Assembly (NCBI GenBank): GCA_049115695.1
Contig: JAGDZR010000014.1
Coordinates: forward strand, 96,810-160,809
DNA length: 64,000 nt
Reading direction: 5' to 3'
Origin: JAGDZR01 sp049115695
GTDB lineage: Bacteria; Bacteroidota; Bacteroidia; Cytophagales; Cyclobacteriaceae
In this document: one piece after another, positions 8,992-17,540 of the stretch
Position numbering within the stretch: the first letter of the stretch is position 1
Layout: each line of letters begins with the position of its first letter
Program-made: the position numbers and the translations under genes
The notes under the pieces: generated by a model
What the model saw: the letters and a program-made list of their open reading frames with translations, nothing else
Told to the model about the DNA's origin: nothing
Databases searched by the model: none

Positions 8992-10763
8992 ACTGTTTTT
9001 AGATCATTCTGAAAATGATCCAGGACTAAATCAAACTGGTTTAGTCCTTCAAGAATACCTAAGTCGTCGGTAAAAATGGAACGATAGTATGCTATTCCGT
9101 CCCTAAGATTTGCAGCAAACGAATCTAGTTTTTTCAGATTACGTGGATGGCTGAGATCAGTGTTCTCATATTTTTTGAGGAGATGATCAACATAAAGCCC
9201 TAACTCTTTGATAAACATGTGCGGCCTGTTGTGATGACCGGAGACATCATTCCGCCCGTATATATGACCGACCATTTCTTTGAGTGAAACCACTTTGTTG
9301 AAGTAGGCCATGTTAGGGCCCGGACAGATTAAAACTGATTTTTCGTTCTTTAAATTGATGTTGTGACTGATTAATAAGGAATTACCAAGCCCAACGCAAA
9401 GGCAGGCGGGTTCAATAATCTCGTCAAATCGCTTCTGATATTCGTCAATTGAAATATCGAGCTCTTTGAGCTCTGATATTTTTTCTTTTTGATATTTCGT
9501 AGAAGCAGTACAGACGGATGCGGTATCCGGCTGAGGTGTAAGCGCCAAGAATTTTTTTGGACAAGCACTTCCCGGTATGTTGTCTAAAACCCGTTGCATC
9601 TGCTCTTTTTCGTTTGTGTTGCCTTTTAGATTGTTAAAAGGAACTCCAAGGGGTGATACATTGCTCAAATAAAGATCTTCTTCTTTGGCCACAGCTAGTT
9701 TTTGCATGGTCTGTGCGTCGACACTGGTTGCTTCTGGCACCAACAAAAATGGAGATCCCCAGCCGACCGAGTCAACGCCATACTGGTTGATCAAAAACTC
9801 ATGCTCCGCTTGATTGCCAACACCACCTTGGGCCGTAAGCTTCAACGATACTTGCTTTGGTACAGAACGATTCTTTTCTTCCAGTGCATGGGCGAGTACA
9901 TCGAACACGGAATTCCTAAGCTCTTCCCGCTTTTGTTTGAACTCCTCCAGAATCGGGCCCATAAGATAGCCATCAGTAGCAAATGCATGGCCCCCGCAGT
10001 TGAGCCCTGATTCAATCCGATACTCTGACACCCAAAGCCCTTTTTTGGCCAGGAACTTACCTTGGATCATTGCAGATCGGTAATCACTTACCTTCAGGAT
10101 GATTCGCTTTGTAATATTCCCATCTTCATTTGGATAGAAATCATCGAATTGCTCAGCGTAGCTATACAACCGAGGATTCATTCCTGCTGAAAAAACCACT
10201 GATGAAGATAGGTTACTGTTCGCAAACCCTCTTAAAGCAGCATGAGCATCATTGTATTCGGCTGCTAGTTTGACATTTTGCTTATAATTTTCCCGGTCCA
10301 ATTTGGTCATAATATTGACGTCAATACTGCCCGCGACAACATTGGTTGACAACCAATCACTAATCTGATGGTGACTCAATCCATCTTCCAACATTTGAAA
10401 GAAGGTGATTTTCTTAGGATGATTTTCTGGCAACAATTGGAAGTAATGAATAACCTCAGGCTCGTTCTCATCGGTGATTTTCCTGATTGAATTGACCTTT
10501 TGACAGGTAATTTCATTTACCAAATTGAGATAACTGGTGATTCGCTTAGCACGACTATCAGTTACTGATTTAGGAATAGGATCGAACGGAATATTGTATT
10601 GCTCGCAGTAGAATTTGCGGGTTCGTTCCAGTAAACCATCATCGCTGATGAAAATAACGGCATTTATTCCTAAATGTGCTACTTTGATGGGTGTATCGAT
10701 GGTAAAACCGATACCCATTACAGGAATATGAAATGAGTGTGAGCTTACTGGACCAGGATTCAT
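8988..10763 (-). CDS. Flavin TIM-barrel protein of the nitronate monooxygenase/FabK/PfaD type with a Cys-rich C-terminal region
   Basis: The 591-aa product starts HIPVMGIGFTIDTPIKVAHLG, like the opening of 2-nitropropane dioxygenase-type barrels. LNCGGHAFA at 254-262 matches the AGGH active-site region of that family. AQGGVGNQAE at 311-320 matches the glycine-rich FMN phosphate loop. These matches are my reading by eye. Unlike ordinary members (about 330 aa) it has a ~230-residue C-terminal region with cysteines at 401, 418, 454, 456 and 480, which could bind a metal or an Fe-S cluster. No signal peptide is seen. Substrate and pathway are unknown. Its stop overlaps that of rnr tail to tail. 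Confidence 0.65.
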   Translation of the reverse strand: MNPGPVSSHSFHIPVMGIGFTIDTPIKVAHLGINAVIFISDDGLLERTRKFYCEQYNIPFDPIPKSVTDSRAKRITSYLNLVNEITCQKVNSIRKITDENEPEVIHYFQLLPENHPKKITFFQMLEDGLSHHQISDWLSTNVVAGSIDVNIMTKLDRENYKQNVKLAAEYNDAHAALRGFANSNLSSSVVFSAGMNPRLYSYAEQFDDFYPNEDGNITKRIILKVSDYRSAMIQGKFLAKKGLWVSEYRIESGLNCGGHAFATDGYLMGPILEEFKQKREELRNSVFDVLAHALEEKNRSVPKQVSLKLTAQGGVGNQAEHEFLINQYGVDSVGWGSPFLLVPEATSVDAQTMQKLAVAKEEDLYLSNVSPLGVPFNNLKGNTNEKEQMQRVLDNIPGSACPKKFLALTPQPDTASVCTASTKYQKEKISELKELDISIDEYQKRFDEIIEPACLCVGLGNSLLISHNINLKNEKSVLICPGPNMAYFNKVVSLKEMVGHIYGRNDVSGHHNRPHMFIKELGLYVDHLLKKYENTDLSHPRNLKKLDSFAANLRDGIAYYRSIFTDDLGILEGLNQFDLVLDHFQNDLKTV

Positions 10764-10800
10764 TTTCGCAGATTTTGTAACTACGAAATTGACTCCTGGC

Positions 10801-10888
10801 TGTCGATCAACCTATGATATATATCAGATTATTAAATGTAAAAACCTTGGGTGGTTTTTGTCACAAATCAATCCAAAAACGATCGACA
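10801..10888. repeat. Nested inverted repeats between two minus-strand genes, including a likely terminator
   Basis: TGTCGATC (10801-10808) pairs perfectly with GATCGACA (10881-10888). Between them lie the palindrome TGATATATATCA (10815-10826) and AAAAACC-6 nt-GGTTTTT (10840-10859). Read on the minus strand, the last is a stem followed by a T run, which would end transcription of the small gene at 10904-11122. The outer arms are not needed for a terminator and are unexplained. Confidence 0.45.
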
Positions 10889-10903
10889 TTTTCGAAAAGA
10901 AGG

Positions 10904-11122
10904 TTATTCGGGTCGTTTACCTTTTTTAGGTTCTGGTAAAGGCTCTGGCTTTTCCGTGGTGAGGTTGCCATCGTGATCGATGTAGGCAATCATTTCATCA
11001 AGTCCAGCCCCTTTGGAGTTGTTTTCTTGTCTTGCCTTTTTACGCTCTTCCTTTTCCTTCTTTTTCTGAAGTTTCTTTTTTTCTTTTTGTTGTTTGATAA
11101 AACTGTTCTGTGATCTTCCCAT
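10904..11122 (-). CDS. Small Lys/Glu-rich protein resembling the N-terminal part of Bacteroidota cold-shock-domain proteins
   Basis: The 72-aa product begins MGRSQNSFIKQQKEKKKLQK, continues as a highly charged, probably helical stretch, and carries GLDEMIAYIDHDGNLTTEKP. From memory, this arrangement is the N-terminal extension of many Bacteroidota cold-shock proteins, where a cold-shock domain follows. Here the gene stops after 72 residues, so the RNA-binding domain is absent. It lies just downstream of a DEAD-box RNA helicase on the same strand (220-nt gap), which fits a cold or RNA-remodelling context. The molecular role is unknown. Confidence 0.75.
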   Translation of the reverse strand: MGRSQNSFIKQQKEKKKLQKKKEKEERKKARQENNSKGAGLDEMIAYIDHDGNLTTEKPEPLPEPKKGKRPE

Positions 11123-11202
11123 GTAGTATTATTTAAATGTTAATTACCCGACCTCTAATACATTGTTAATTGGAAATGAACTACGAAACAAAATCCAAAA
11201 TG

Positions 11203-11222
11203 CAGCAGATCAGAAGCTGCTG
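11203..11222 (-). terminator. Possible terminator after the DEAD-box helicase
   Basis: CAGCAG-8 nt-CTGCTG forms a 6-bp hairpin. Read on the minus strand it is followed by the T-rich CATTTTGGATTTTG. It lies in the 220-nt gap between the helicase stop and the small cold-shock-related gene. The rest of that gap shows no open frame of note. Confidence 0.3.
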
Positions 11223-11342
11223 GCAGTAGGAAGGATTTAAGTCAATTCAGATATGCCAATCGTGAGGCCAAAGTAGGTTGAGTGCATCCCGTCAAGTAAA
11301 GTTAGTGTAGTTATGTCAGTGAACCGATAGGTAACTGAATAA

Positions 11343-13037
11343 TTATCTTCTTCCTCTTGCTCGATTTCCGAATTTTTTACCCGGATGACGGTCTGGTCTC
11401 TTTCTGCCTTTTCGCTTGTCTTTTTTCGGTGGTCTTGCTCCTCCCGCAGTGTCCAGATTTACGCGAACACTTCTTCCTTCTATTTCAATGCCTAAAAAGC
11501 ATTCACTGAGTTTTGCATCTTTTTCAGCATCGACATCAAAGTAGGCACAGTTTTTCTGCAATGATATATCTCCGAAATGCTTTCGTTTGATATTTGAAAC
11601 ATCTGATAAATAATGAACAAGATCACCCTTAGTTACACCATCGATACTGCCGATATTGATAAAATATCGATTGAATTTAGACTTGTCACGCTCATCAGGT
11701 TTGCCACCATGTGTTTCATTCAGATCAGAGACTTCACCAGAACCAGACATTAAATGATCCAGTTGAGTGGTAATCAATCTTTTTAGTAAATCTGTCTTAC
11801 TCAAGTGTGCCAGTTCTCCCTGTAGTTGTTCCAGAATTTCATCAGCCTGATCATCCGTCTTAGTATTAACAATGAGTTGAGCCCAGTTGCTAATCCGACT
11901 TGACTTGAGTTCCTCGAGCGTTGGAACATCAATTCGCTCGAATTTGATCCTCATTTTCTTCTCAAGATCGTTGATGCGCTTGCCCTCTCTGGGATTGATG
12001 AAAGCTAGTGAAACTCCTTTCTTACCTGCTCGACCTGTTCGCCCACTTCGGTGAGTATAACCTTCCAACTGATCCGGTAGCGTATGATGCAGCACATGAG
12101 AAAGCTCATTTACATCGATACCTCTTGCCGCCACGTCGGTAGCAATTAACAATTGCATTGAGCGGGTTTTGAAGCGCTTCATCACTGCATCACGCTGAGC
12201 TTGTGATAAGTCACCATGGAGCGCTTCAACACCATAACCAAGACTACCGAGCGTGTCTGCAATCTCCTGAGTTTCACGCTTAGTTCGACAGAACATGATG
12301 CCTCGCATGTCAGGCTGGATGTCCAAAAACCTGCGTATCGCAGGAATCTTATTAGCGTTCTTGGTGATTACATATTTATGCGTAATGTCTTTATTGCTCT
12401 TCTCCTCTGTGTTAACAGAAATTTCAATAGGAGAGGCCATGTATTTGTTAACAATTTTTCGAATTTCCTTTGGCATGGTAGCCGAAAAAAGCCAGGTAAC
12501 ACGATCTTGTTGGGTATGAGACAGTATGGTGTCGATATCTTCCTTAAAGCCCATATTGAGCATTTCGTCCGCTTCGTCCAGGACGACATATCGAACCTGA
12601 TCCAGACTGATTGCTTTTCTTTTGATAAGATCAATGAGTCGACCAGGGGTTGCCACCACAATCTGAGTGACCTTTTTAAGCGCCTTTATTTGATTCATAA
12701 TGGCCGCACCACCGTAAACCACTTCAATCCTGATATCTCGCTGATTTGCCGAAAAGTCATTAAGTTGTTTGCCAGTTTGCTGTCCCAACTCACGCGTTGG
12801 CGCCATCACAATTGCTTGTGTGGCATGAATATTCTGATCAATCAAATCGATCAGCGGGAGACCAAATGCAGCAGTTTTCCCCGTACCTGTTTGGGCCAGG
12901 CCAATGAAGTCAGTAGGATCTTTAGATAAAAGGAGAGGAATGGCTTCCTCTTGTACGGGAGTTGGTTTTTCAAAACCAAGTTGATCTAAGGCTCCAACAA
13001 CTATAGTTGACAGCCCTAGTTTAGAAAAATTATTCAA
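11343..13037 (-). CDS. DEAD-box ATP-dependent RNA helicase with DbpA-type RNA-binding domain
   Basis: The 564-aa product has the full motif set: Q motif region (GFEKPTPVQ at 21-29), AQTGTGKT at 48-55, PTRELGQQ, TPGR, VLDEADEML, FSATMP, ATDVAARGID and HRSGRTGRAG. After ~380 comes a linker and then a DbpA/RRM-like domain (FINIGSIDGVTKGDLVHYL to about 525), ending in a basic RGR-rich tail. This is the DeaD/CsdA layout, which unwinds RNA during ribosome assembly and cold shock. The start is TTG at 13037. No better ATG precedes the Q motif and the frame fits other DEAD proteins. A TACCTTTG box lies 23 nt upstream. Confidence 0.93.
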   Translation of the reverse strand: MNNFSKLGLSTIVVGALDQLGFEKPTPVQEEAIPLLLSKDPTDFIGLAQTGTGKTAAFGLPLIDLIDQNIHATQAIVMAPTRELGQQTGKQLNDFSANQRDIRIEVVYGGAAIMNQIKALKKVTQIVVATPGRLIDLIKRKAISLDQVRYVVLDEADEMLNMGFKEDIDTILSHTQQDRVTWLFSATMPKEIRKIVNKYMASPIEISVNTEEKSNKDITHKYVITKNANKIPAIRRFLDIQPDMRGIMFCRTKRETQEIADTLGSLGYGVEALHGDLSQAQRDAVMKRFKTRSMQLLIATDVAARGIDVNELSHVLHHTLPDQLEGYTHRSGRTGRAGKKGVSLAFINPREGKRINDLEKKMRIKFERIDVPTLEELKSSRISNWAQLIVNTKTDDQADEILEQLQGELAHLSKTDLLKRLITTQLDHLMSGSGEVSDLNETHGGKPDERDKSKFNRYFINIGSIDGVTKGDLVHYLSDVSNIKRKHFGDISLQKNCAYFDVDAEKDAKLSECFLGIEIEGRSVRVNLDTAGGARPPKKDKRKGRKRPDRHPGKKFGNRARGRR

Positions 13038-13060
13038 ATGATATGCTTTACAATAAACCG

Positions 13061-13068
13061 CAAAGGTA
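13061..13068 (-). promoter_or_regulatory. Bacteroidota -7 box for the DEAD-box helicase
   Basis: On the minus strand the sequence is TACCTTTG, an exact TAnnTTTG match, 23 nt before the TTG start. The -33 region lacks a good TTTG. The rest of the 273-nt divergent gap (13038-13310) shows no gene. Confidence 0.4.
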
Positions 13069-13310
13069 GAGCAATAATACTCGGGAGGTAAGTAATGGCA
13101 CTATTATTAAACTGAGAGTGGATTATATCGTTCTGCCAAGCAGATTTCATGTATCAATGAATGTTGGCGTATGGATTATGAAAACAAACCTTAATCGGCA
13201 GTGTCATTAACTCGCAATTCATTTTTTTAGAAGTGACATTGGATTTCCGACGAGGTTGGCCTAATGGTTGCTTATATTTTTATCCATATTTTAGTACAAA
13301 GCTTACAATC

Positions 13311-14429
13311 ATGAGAACAGCTCAATTCTTACTTATCCTGATTATACTTAGCGCCTGCTCTGCACAGAAGGTTTTTGACAAGGGAGATTTTGACAAGGCG
13401 ATCTCCATGACAATGAAGAAGTTGAAAAAGGGAGACAATGCGAAAGCAGGAGCGGTACTCAAAGAGTCGTATCGATATGCGGTAAGGACTTATGAAGATA
13501 GGATCAAGCTTTCCAAAAGCTCCGGAAATCAGTTTAAATGGGAAAGTGTAGTCTCAGACTATACTCGTCTTAATGGGTTATACAACATGATTAGAAGATG
13601 CCCTAACTGTTCAAAATATGTACCCAACCCATATGAATACAATAAATACCTGACCGAAGCAAAAGAAAATGCCGCTGAAGTAAGGTATCAATTGGGTACC
13701 CGTGCCCTACAACATCAAGCTGATCGAAACAAAGCAATGGAGGCTTATGAACACTTTGAAATCGCCAATCGATATGTGCCAGGATATAAAGACATTGCGA
13801 ACAAACAAAATAGTGCCCGACAGCAAGCTATTCTTCGGGTGGTTGTTGAACCGATTCCAGCATTTTCATATCAGACAAGGCTTCAACATGGTTTTTTCAC
13901 TGACAAAATCAATGAATACTTACATGCTCAACGCTTCAATGAATTTGTCCAGTTTTTCACACCTGAGGAAGTGAAAGCCAAAAAACTGGATTATGTGGAT
14001 CATGTGATTAAAATAGAGTTTGAACAATATTCATTAGGCAATTTGGCAACTTCCACCAATACTTATGAGGTAGTGAGAGACAGTGTCGTACTTGAAGAGC
14101 GCAATGGGCGACCTGTTTACGGTGAAGTCAAAGCGCGCTTTACAGAATACGAAAAGAATCTGATCGCATCTGGTGTGTTGGGATTTCAGATCGTTGAGGT
14201 TGATGCGAACAAAGTATTGAGCCGTGAGCGATTTCCATCAGAGTTTATCTGGATGAGTCAATGGGCAAGTTACAATGGAGATGAGCGTGCCCTATCTCCG
14301 GAACAGAAGCGCGTGGCTAGACAAAGGGAACAAATGCCCCCTTCTCAACAATTTATGTTTGAACAATTTGCTGGAATTTTGTACGATCAGGTAATTGATA
14401 AAATGCGCCGGTTTTATCGGAATTACTAG
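13311..14429 (+). CDS. TPR-like lipoprotein of unknown function
   Basis: The ATG at 13311 gives a lipoprotein signal: MRTAQFLLILIILSACSAQK, lipobox LSAC with acylated Cys16. An upstream in-frame ATG at 13233 would put 26 poorly fitting residues ahead of the signal peptide. The mature 356-aa part starts with helical, TPR-like segments (KGDFDKAISMTMKKLKKGDN, AMEAYEHFEIANRYVPGYKD), including a CPNCSK pair. A more strand-rich region follows (RVVVEPIPAFSYQ, HVIKIEFEQYSLGN). It is probably anchored in the outer membrane facing the periplasm. No family is recognised. A 21-nt hairpin with one bulge (14445-14465) follows the stop. Confidence 0.8.
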   Translation: MRTAQFLLILIILSACSAQKVFDKGDFDKAISMTMKKLKKGDNAKAGAVLKESYRYAVRTYEDRIKLSKSSGNQFKWESVVSDYTRLNGLYNMIRRCPNCSKYVPNPYEYNKYLTEAKENAAEVRYQLGTRALQHQADRNKAMEAYEHFEIANRYVPGYKDIANKQNSARQQAILRVVVEPIPAFSYQTRLQHGFFTDKINEYLHAQRFNEFVQFFTPEEVKAKKLDYVDHVIKIEFEQYSLGNLATSTNTYEVVRDSVVLEERNGRPVYGEVKARFTEYEKNLIASGVLGFQIVEVDANKVLSRERFPSEFIWMSQWASYNGDERALSPEQKRVARQREQMPPSQQFMFEQFAGILYDQVIDKMRRFYRNY

Positions 14430-14537
14430 CAAATGGATGATAAAGCTGTGACAAAAGTCAGCAGCCAATCCCTACATTTATTCGTTGATATGAGTAGGAG
14501 AGATGCTCCTCAAGATGTCTGACTAAACCACAAAATC

Positions 14538-14741
14538 ATGACAAAGCGAGAACATGCTGCAAAGCTTACCTGGTGGATCATGCGCACACTTTTCTTCGTG
14601 TATGTTGGTCTGATGTTTACCTTATTTGCAGGGCCGGAAGCCCAGGGCAGCTTGGGTAATTACATTGGTTATGGAATGCTTGGATTTGCTGTGATAGATA
14701 GTTTTTTGATTTCCAGAGACCTGATAATAAAGAAACACTAG
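14538..14741 (+). CDS. Small two-helix membrane protein
   Basis: The 67-aa product has two hydrophobic segments, WWIMRTLFFVYVGLMFTLFA (residues ~12-31) and YIGYGMLGFAVIDSFLI (~43-59), ending in basic IIKKH. It resembles no family I know. The ATG and the clean two-helix pattern support a real gene. It ends 5 nt before the stop of the convergent arginase-family gene. Confidence 0.6.
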   Translation: MTKREHAAKLTWWIMRTLFFVYVGLMFTLFAGPEAQGSLGNYIGYGMLGFAVIDSFLISRDLIIKKH

Positions 14742-14746
14742 CGGAA

Positions 14747-15565
14747 CTAGATAAGCTTGTCGATCAGTTCCTTTAGAATTTTGGCAGCCGTCATGGCTGT
14801 CACGCCATTGATATCCTTTTTTGGATTGTATTCAACCAAATCAATACCTACAATATTGGTCGCCTTGAGTTGCTGAATGATTTCAATTGCTTCTCTATTC
14901 GACAGTCCCCCCGGCTCGTGATGAGAGACTCCTGGCGCGAATGCAGGATCAAGCACATCCATATCAAATGAAATATATACAGGGCCTTCAAGGACCAATG
15001 GCTTTAAGAGAGGCAAATCTTTCATTTGCCAGACCTCAACATCAAATCGATCAACTTGCTCTTTTTGATGGGCTGTCATAGTCCTGATACCAACCTGAAT
15101 TAACCGATTGGCCAATTCAGCTTCCATGATTCTGGCAAACGGGCAAGCGTGCGAATGTCGGTTGCCGTCCAATACATCGTATAAATCTCCATGTGCATCA
15201 AAATGGAGTATAGTCAGGTTTTCATGATGTGAAGCAATTTCCTTAACAATGGGGTAGGTGATCGAATGATCACCTCCGAGTGTAATTGGAATTGCTTCTT
15301 GTTTCAGTATGGACAGAACGGGTTGACCAATGTCTAAGTACTCATTGGCCGACTGATTGCCTATCCACTTGAGTCGGGGATGTTCATCAAGATTAGTAAG
15401 ACTTTCAGTAAAATAGTTGGCAGAATCAGACTCCAGCGCCTCAATGATCAAAGGAGGAGCTTGCGCGGGACCTTGCATAAAGGAAGAATTGACGTCCAAT
15501 GGGATGCCCAAGATGACGATATCACCAGCTGCTACTTGTTCAAGCGAAGCGTTGATTATTCCCAC
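14747..15565 (-). CDS. Arginase/agmatinase family ureohydrolase
   Basis: The 272-aa product carries the Mn-binding signatures of ureohydrolases: LGGDHSIT near 97-104, HFDAHGDLYD near 122-131, and SFDMDVLDPAFAPGVSHHEPG near 198-218. It would hydrolyse a guanidino group, releasing urea from arginine or agmatine, or formamide from formimidoylglutamate. The motifs alone do not settle the substrate. SHHEPGG after the metal site is seen more in arginase-like members. The start is GTG at 15565, whose G is also the last base of the upstream TAG, so translation is probably coupled. It is the last gene of a five-gene minus-strand run beginning at truA. Confidence 0.88.
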   Translation of the reverse strand: MGIINASLEQVAAGDIVILGIPLDVNSSFMQGPAQAPPLIIEALESDSANYFTESLTNLDEHPRLKWIGNQSANEYLDIGQPVLSILKQEAIPITLGGDHSITYPIVKEIASHHENLTILHFDAHGDLYDVLDGNRHSHACPFARIMEAELANRLIQVGIRTMTAHQKEQVDRFDVEVWQMKDLPLLKPLVLEGPVYISFDMDVLDPAFAPGVSHHEPGGLSNREAIEIIQQLKATNIVGIDLVEYNPKKDINGVTAMTAAKILKELIDKLI

Positions 15566-16923
15566 TACTTTGATATCAAAGGTTTTATCTCAAGAAATTC
15601 GTCTTCATCATCATTTCGGGATCTAGGCTTGCCCTGGGGCATAGACCCTATTTCCTTGTAAAATGGAATACTAGCCCAAACAGCTCTCCCATACATTTCA
15701 GGTGGGCCTTGTACTTTGACTGTGTGATGACCTTTTTTCAAATCCGTAATGTCCAAATAAGTGAGATATCCCTTTTGATTGGTCTGTGATTTATAATGAA
15801 ATCTCCAGGGAAGATCTTTAAATGGTTGTCCATCGATAGAGATGTGATAGAATTTTGCGATACTGCCCAACTTGAGGTCGGCCGAGCTCGTATCTGGGTG
15901 CGCTTGCAGAAGAGAATCGTAGTTAACATATTTACGGATGGAGTCTTCTCTATTGATATTGGCTACAACGAATAAGCGTACGGTATTTCCTTGAATCAGA
16001 TCTGATTGTATTTGCGCTTGAAATGAATACTTATCCTCGTTTTGATCATCATAGTATCCGGTGTAGGCGCCAGTACCCATTCGGTCACTCCAAAATTCAA
16101 TTCTCGACAGCTCATCCCCTGGATAACTGGCTTTGATTCCATCAATGGACGACAGGCTCAGAAATGTAAAGAAGATCAACAAACAGACAATGACCCATTT
16201 GTTATAATTTGAAATAATAGAATAATAAATCGGTCGGTAAAACCGAGCTAATGTTAGCAAACTGATGATACGATACAGGGGCCAATAGACTTTGGCGAAA
16301 AATTTGAATCGCTTGAAGAAACCCAAACTGATAAAGTCTATAAGTCCAATAAACCCAGCCGCAATTACTATGAATGCCCAGATTCCAAACACTTGAATCC
16401 AAAGCCCATCAAATTCCATATTGAACCCAAGAAAAAGGGTAAAGAATGGAATGACAAGTAGGACAAAAACAAACAGATATCCACCCAGGATACACATGAA
16501 TAACATGAAGGAGAGGGCGAATAATGAGCTACATACCTTTTCCAGTGAAATAATAATTTTTTGAAAAGGGGGAATTCGCTTGATTCTGTCATTGAATTTA
16601 CCATAAACATTAATTCGTGAATAATCAATGCCCTTGGGGAACGTATAGCTCAAACCAACCATTCCTACCCATATTCCACGACTGATAAGGTGCAGAATCA
16701 AACCACCAATGAGCCAGTAAATCGCCAGCTTCATAATGGCAATCAGATTGTCAACATCTGACGAAAAACCAATAATATTGGACTTAAAGAACATGAGAAA
16801 TCCGTCCAAAAGGCCTGGTACCTTAAACATACCATACAAGACAATACCGGAGAGCAGAATTTCAGGTTCCCAGCTTTTTTGCTGTAGTTCTTTAAGCCAA
16901 TTGGGGATTTGGTTATCAGGCAT
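15565..16923 (-). CDS. Polytopic membrane protein with soluble C-terminal domain, unknown function
   Basis: The 452-aa product has about six membrane segments in residues 20-255 (for example ALSFMLFMCILGGYLFVFVL and WVIVCLLIFFTFLSL). A ~190-residue extracytoplasmic domain follows, with alternating strand patterns (FYHISIDGQPFKDLPWRFHY, KKGHHTVKVQGPPEMYG). Its acidic tail is NDDEDEFLEIK. No family is recognised. It starts 56 nt after the single-helix protein gene and shares a base with the arginase start, so it belongs to that operon. Confidence 0.8.
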   Translation of the reverse strand: MPDNQIPNWLKELQQKSWEPEILLSGIVLYGMFKVPGLLDGFLMFFKSNIIGFSSDVDNLIAIMKLAIYWLIGGLILHLISRGIWVGMVGLSYTFPKGIDYSRINVYGKFNDRIKRIPPFQKIIISLEKVCSSLFALSFMLFMCILGGYLFVFVLLVIPFFTLFLGFNMEFDGLWIQVFGIWAFIVIAAGFIGLIDFISLGFFKRFKFFAKVYWPLYRIISLLTLARFYRPIYYSIISNYNKWVIVCLLIFFTFLSLSSIDGIKASYPGDELSRIEFWSDRMGTGAYTGYYDDQNEDKYSFQAQIQSDLIQGNTVRLFVVANINREDSIRKYVNYDSLLQAHPDTSSADLKLGSIAKFYHISIDGQPFKDLPWRFHYKSQTNQKGYLTYLDITDLKKGHHTVKVQGPPEMYGRAVWASIPFYKEIGSMPQGKPRSRNDDEDEFLEIKPLISK

Positions 16924-16979
16924 TGATTAGGGTGATTACTTCTGGTGAAAATAGGACGTTTGTATCAGTTTGGCAAACA

Positions 16980-17540
16980 CTAATCCTCATCCTTAGGAGG
17001 TGCGGGCCCTTCCACCCAAGCTTCGACAGACATGCTATTATCCTGATAGTGGAGTTCGAATGTATAAGGGGCAAGGCTAAGCTGCGCCGAATCAGCGAAA
17101 TTTTGGAATTTTTCTTCAGTAGATGAAGGACTTGGAAACACCAGGGGATGCATGGTGTAAAATACTGCCAAACGAGTCGACGAGGAAAATTCTCGAACTT
17201 CAAACTGAGGAGGGATTTCTGCCATTTCACCTTCCAGGATAACACCGATAAATTGACTTAGCTCATTAGATGCGAGCGAGTCATTTTTATAATTGACGAC
17301 TGTAAGTGTCCCATTAATTTTTTCCTCAAGGATCAACATACGTGCATCTTCGTAGATTTTCTCCAGTTCATATGCTGTCTGTCGTCCGGCGTAATGTTTG
17401 CCCGCGACTAAGCGTTCCGTTCCTTGCAACTGGAATACTTCCACTTTTTCAAATCCGCCTAGGTGATAATAGATTGTCGCTAAAAACAATCCAAAAAAAA
17501 CAATGGCCAAAGACCAGAAGAAATAGGGACTCTTAAACAT
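16980..17540 (-). CDS. Membrane-anchored protein with a GyrI/SRPBCC-like soluble domain
   Basis: The 186-aa product has one N-terminal membrane helix (FFWSLAIVFFGLFLATIYYHL) and a ~160-residue periplasm- or cytoplasm-facing domain with alternating strands (GTLTVVNYKNDSL, FTFELHYQDNSMSVEAWVEG). The pattern suggests a GyrI-like or related small-ligand fold, but this is a weak inference. Its ATG overlaps the TAA of the upstream ABC exporter gene by one base, implying coupled translation and perhaps a shared job at the membrane. The tail is acidic (PPKDED). Confidence 0.65.
   Translation of the reverse strand: MFKSPYFFWSLAIVFFGLFLATIYYHLGGFEKVEVFQLQGTERLVAGKHYAGRQTAYELEKIYEDARMLILEEKINGTLTVVNYKNDSLASNELSQFIGVILEGEMAEIPPQFEVREFSSSTRLAVFYTMHPLVFPSPSSTEEKFQNFADSAQLSLAPYTFELHYQDNSMSVEAWVEGPAPPKDED

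Noticed and set aside
12216..12929. 237-aa open frame on the plus strand
   Set aside because: It lies wholly inside the DEAD-box helicase on the opposite strand and has no recognisable domain; the helicase motifs are unequivocal.
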